This document shows, piece after piece, positions 13,553-16,033 of a stretch of 16,033 nt of DNA. The position numbers and the translations under genes are program-made. Each line of letters begins with the position of its first letter. The stretch's first letter is position 1. The DNA comes from Pasteurellaceae bacterium (GTDB taxonomy: Bacteria; Pseudomonadota; Gammaproteobacteria; Enterobacterales; Pasteurellaceae), in assembly GCA_900756875.1 (NCBI GenBank), contig CAAELW010000028.1, positions 1-16,033 on the forward strand, read 5' to 3'. The notes beneath the pieces are model-generated. The model was not told where the DNA came from. It did no database searches and saw only the letters and a program-made list of their open reading frames with translations.

Positions 13553-16033
13553 ATGTTGCCCCGTCTTTCTAATGTGCCACAACTTAATAACGTGGTAAGT
13601 GATTATCTTAGCGAACTCCAAAAACAGCATTTCGAAGGTGATATTGCATCAAATTATGCCGACCGTTTAAGTCTTGCGACGGATAACAGCGTCTATCAAC
13701 AACTTCCACAGGCTATTTTATTCCCTAAATCTGTTGCAGATGTGGTACGCATCGCCAAATTAGCTAATAAAGAGAAATACCTTCACTTAACCTTTACACC
13801 TCGCGGTGGCGGCACGGGCACAAATGGACAATCTATTAATAACAATATTATTGTGGATCTCTCTCGCCACATGACGGGCATTTTAGAGCTTAATATAGAA
13901 GAGCGTTGGGTTCGCGTTCAAGCAGGTGTAGTAAAAGACCAACTAAACCAATTTTTAAAACCTCATGGTTTATTCTTTGCGCCAGAACTCTCCACTAGCA
14001 ATCGTGCAACCTTAGGCGGCATGATTAATACCGATGCTTCTGGACAAGGCTCATTACAATACGGAAAAACCTCCGATCACGTTTTAGCATTACGTTCTGT
14101 TTTGATGAATGGTGAAATATTAGATACAAGTGCGGTCAAATCTGAAGATGTTTTAGAAAACTACCCGCTTGCAGAAAATGGTAAAGCATTACATCAAACG
14201 ATTTTCCAACGTTGTAAAGAGAAGCGCACCTCAATCATTCAAGACTTACCACAACTCAATCGCTTTCTCACCGGTTACGATCTTAAGAATGTCTTTAATA
14301 AAGATGAAAGTGAATTTAACCTCACCCGAATTTTAACGGGGTCAGAAGGTTCACTTGCGTTTATCTGCGAAGCCAAACTCAATTTATTGCCGATTCCTAA
14401 ATATCGTACCTTAATTAATGTGAAGTACAGCTCATTTGATGCTGCCCTTCGCAATGCACCTTTTATGGTGAAAGCCAATGCCCTTTCCGTTGAAACCGTC
14501 GATTCCAAAGTGCTGAACCTTGCTAAGCAAGATATTATTTGGCATTCAGTGAAAGAACTTTTAACAGAAGAAGAACAAAATCCAATTCTGGGTTTAAACA
14601 TTGTGGAATATGCGGGCAACAATCAAGCTAAAATCGACAGCCAAGTGACCGCACTTTGTCAGCAATTAGATGAAAAAATTGCACAAGGCAAAGATCATAT
14701 TATCGGCTATCAACTTTGTTCTGACTTGCCTTCTATTGAACGTATTTACGCCATGCGTAAAAAAGCGGTGGGGCTATTGGGGAATGCGAAAGGCACTGCC
14801 AAACCGATTCCTTTTGTGGAAGATACCTGCGTGCCACCAGAACATCTTGCGGATTACATTGCTGAATTTAGAGCCTTATTAGATAGTCACAATCTGCAAT
14901 ATGGGATGTTTGGCCATGTGGATGCTGGCGTATTGCACGTTCGCCCGGCTTTGGACTTATGTGATAAAGAACAAGTCAAACTCTTTAAACAAATTTCAGA
15001 TGAAGTGGCAGAACTCACCGTGAAATACGGCGGTTTACTATGGGGGGAACACGGTAAAGGTGTACGTTCTCATTATGGCGAGAAATTCTTTACACCTGAA
15101 CTTTGGCAAGAATTACGTTATGTGAAATTTTTATTTGACCCAAACAATCGTCTCAATCCAGGTAAAATCTGTACGCCACTTAATAGCGATGCGGAACTCT
15201 ATTCTATCCTCTCGCCAATGCGTGCGGACAATGATCGCCAAATCCCAATTCAGATGCGAGACGAATTCAAAGGCGCGATGAATTGTAACGGTAACGGGCT
15301 TTGCTTTAACTTTGATGAGCACAGCATTATGTGCCCTTCCATGAAAGTGAGTAAAAATCGTGTATTCTCGCCAAAAGGACGAGCCGCTATGGTGCGTGAG
15401 TGGTTGCGATTAATGGCCAATGAAAACGTATCGCCTGATCAATTAGATTTTCATAAAACACAAGTGAAACTGACCGCACTTGTGGAACGTTTCCGCAATA
15501 GCGTGCAGAAATGGCGTGGTGAATATGACTTCTCACATGAAGTAAAAGCGGCAATGGATACTTGTCTGGCTTGTAAAGCCTGTGCAAGCCAATGCCCGAT
15601 TAAAATTGATGTACCAAGTTTCCGTGCGAAATTTTTCCATTTCTACCACAGTCGTTATTTGCGTCCAGCCAAAGATCATATTGTGGCGAATTTAGAAATT
15701 GCTGCACCTTATATGGCGAAACAACCGGCATTATTCAATTATTTCACCAAGCTAAAAATCACACAAAGCTTAGTTGAAAAAACGCTCGGCATGACCGATT
15801 TGCCTCTCCTTTCAGAACCAAACCTTCAACAACAATTAGTGGAAATTGTTTATCAAGGCAAAAAATTAGAAGAATTAGAAGGTCTCAGTGCCACAGAAAA
15901 GGCGAAGATGCTCTTTATCGTACAAGATCCCTATACCTCTTATTATGATGCTAAAGTGGTCCGTGATTTTGTCGCTCTCACACAAAAACTAGGTTTTGAG
16001 CCAATCATTCTGCCTTTTAAACCGAATGGAAAA
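13553..16033 (+). CDS. ydiJ: YdiJ family FAD/4Fe-4S dehydrogenase (N-terminal 827 residues, cut by the window edge)
   Basis: The frame is open from the ATG to the right edge; the family is about 1,020 residues long, so about 190 are missing. It has a PCMH-type FAD-binding domain (FTPRGGGTGTNGQS at about 81-94, APELSTSNRATLGGMINTDASGQGS at about 143-167), an FAD-oxidase C-terminal domain (FGHVDAGVLHVRP, LLWGEHGKGVRS, FDPNNRLNPGKI), and an iron-sulfur part. Cys578, Cys584 and Cys594 lie in CNGNGLC and MCPS; Cys671, Cys674, Cys677 and Cys681 form CLACKACASQCP. A start of a second CCG-type domain follows (LFIVQDPYTSYYDA). Relatives oxidise D-2-hydroxy acids; E. coli YdiJ has been described as a D-2-hydroxyglutarate dehydrogenase. 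The electron acceptor is unknown. The Shine-Dalgarno is weak (GTGAGTG), and no convincing promoter is seen in 13454-13552. Confidence 0.93.
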   Translation, partial: MLPRLSNVPQLNNVVSDYLSELQKQHFEGDIASNYADRLSLATDNSVYQQLPQAILFPKSVADVVRIAKLANKEKYLHLTFTPRGGGTGTNGQSINNNIIVDLSRHMTGILELNIEERWVRVQAGVVKDQLNQFLKPHGLFFAPELSTSNRATLGGMINTDASGQGSLQYGKTSDHVLALRSVLMNGEILDTSAVKSEDVLENYPLAENGKALHQTIFQRCKEKRTSIIQDLPQLNRFLTGYDLKNVFNKDESEFNLTRILTGSEGSLAFICEAKLNLLPIPKYRTLINVKYSSFDAALRNAPFMVKANALSVETVDSKVLNLAKQDIIWHSVKELLTEEEQNPILGLNIVEYAGNNQAKIDSQVTALCQQLDEKIAQGKDHIIGYQLCSDLPSIERIYAMRKKAVGLLGNAKGTAKPIPFVEDTCVPPEHLADYIAEFRALLDSHNLQYGMFGHVDAGVLHVRPALDLCDKEQVKLFKQISDEVAELTVKYGGLLWGEHGKGVRSHYGEKFFTPELWQELRYVKFLFDPNNRLNPGKICTPLNSDAELYSILSPMRADNDRQIPIQMRDEFKGAMNCNGNGLCFNFDEHSIMCPSMKVSKNRVFSPKGRAAMVREWLRLMANENVSPDQLDFHKTQVKLTALVERFRNSVQKWRGEYDFSHEVKAAMDTCLACKACASQCPIKIDVPSFRAKFFHFYHSRYLRPAKDHIVANLEIAAPYMAKQPALFNYFTKLKITQSLVEKTLGMTDLPLLSEPNLQQQLVEIVYQGKKLEELEGLSATEKAKMLFIVQDPYTSYYDAKVVRDFVALTQKLGFEPIILPFKPNGK
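14128..14136 (+). repeat. DNA uptake sequence
   Basis: Exact AAGTGCGGT core inside ydiJ, encoding TSAVKS. Confidence 0.9.
14648..14656 (-). repeat. DNA uptake sequence
   Basis: Exact core inside ydiJ, in reverse orientation to the gene, encoding VTALCQ. Confidence 0.9.
15473..15481 (-). repeat. DNA uptake sequence
   Basis: Exact core inside ydiJ, in reverse orientation, encoding LTALVE. Confidence 0.9.

Noticed and set aside
1..16033. CRISPR arrays, insertion sequences, prophage, tRNA or rRNA genes
   Set aside because: No regularly spaced direct repeats, transposase or integrase motifs, or tRNA-like cloverleafs were seen; the gene set is ordinary core chromosome.

Overview
The window looks like chromosomal DNA of a Haemophilus-type member of the Pasteurellaceae. 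The H. influenzae-type DNA uptake core AAGTGCGGT (or its complement) occurs 15 times as an exact 9-mer. The base composition is AT-rich, and every gene I recognise has a close relative in H. influenzae as I remember it. The gene order joins blocks that I recall as separate in H. influenzae Rd, so a related species such as H. parainfluenzae or H. haemolyticus is more likely than H. influenzae itself. That species call is inference.

Layout. (1) 1-4104, minus strand: a natural-competence operon, comN-comO-comP-comQ (minor pseudopilins of the DNA-uptake type IV pilus), followed after 37 bp by the 5' part of recC, which runs off the left edge. A CRP-S (CRP plus Sxy) site lies upstream of comN. (2) 4236-5105, plus strand: suhB, divergent from the com operon, with a sigma70-type promoter and a boxA-like element just before its ribosome binding site. 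(3) 5115-5146: a terminator made of two inverted uptake sequences, shared by the convergent suhB and bioB. (4) 5151-9631, minus strand: a promoter, a TPP riboswitch, the thiamine ABC transporter thiB-thiP-thiQ, then bioB. (5) 9695-11978, minus strand: lemA and two TPM-domain genes in a tight operon, then grxD with its own promoter and terminator. (6) 12017-13361, minus strand: ompA (P5-type porin) with a long leader, strong promoter and UUCG-loop terminator. (7) 13362-13552: a regulatory stretch with an operator-like palindrome and an isolated perfect hairpin. (8) 13553-end, plus strand: ydiJ, a large FAD/4Fe-4S dehydrogenase, cut by the right edge.

How the genes fit together. The com operon makes pilus-tip components for DNA uptake, and recC encodes a subunit of the nuclease/helicase that processes linear DNA. 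ThiBPQ imports thiamine or its phosphates under TPP feedback, and BioB makes biotin downstream on the same strand. LemA and the TPM proteins look like an envelope-associated module next to OmpA. I found no mobile element, CRISPR array, tRNA or rRNA.

No wholly new system is evident. The observations most worth a second look are the boxA in the suhB leader, the lemA-TPM-TPM cassette between ompA and grxD, the start-codon-sequestering hairpin below the TPP aptamer, the paired GAACGTTC palindromes around the ompA promoter, and the orphan terminator-like hairpin between the divergent ompA and ydiJ.
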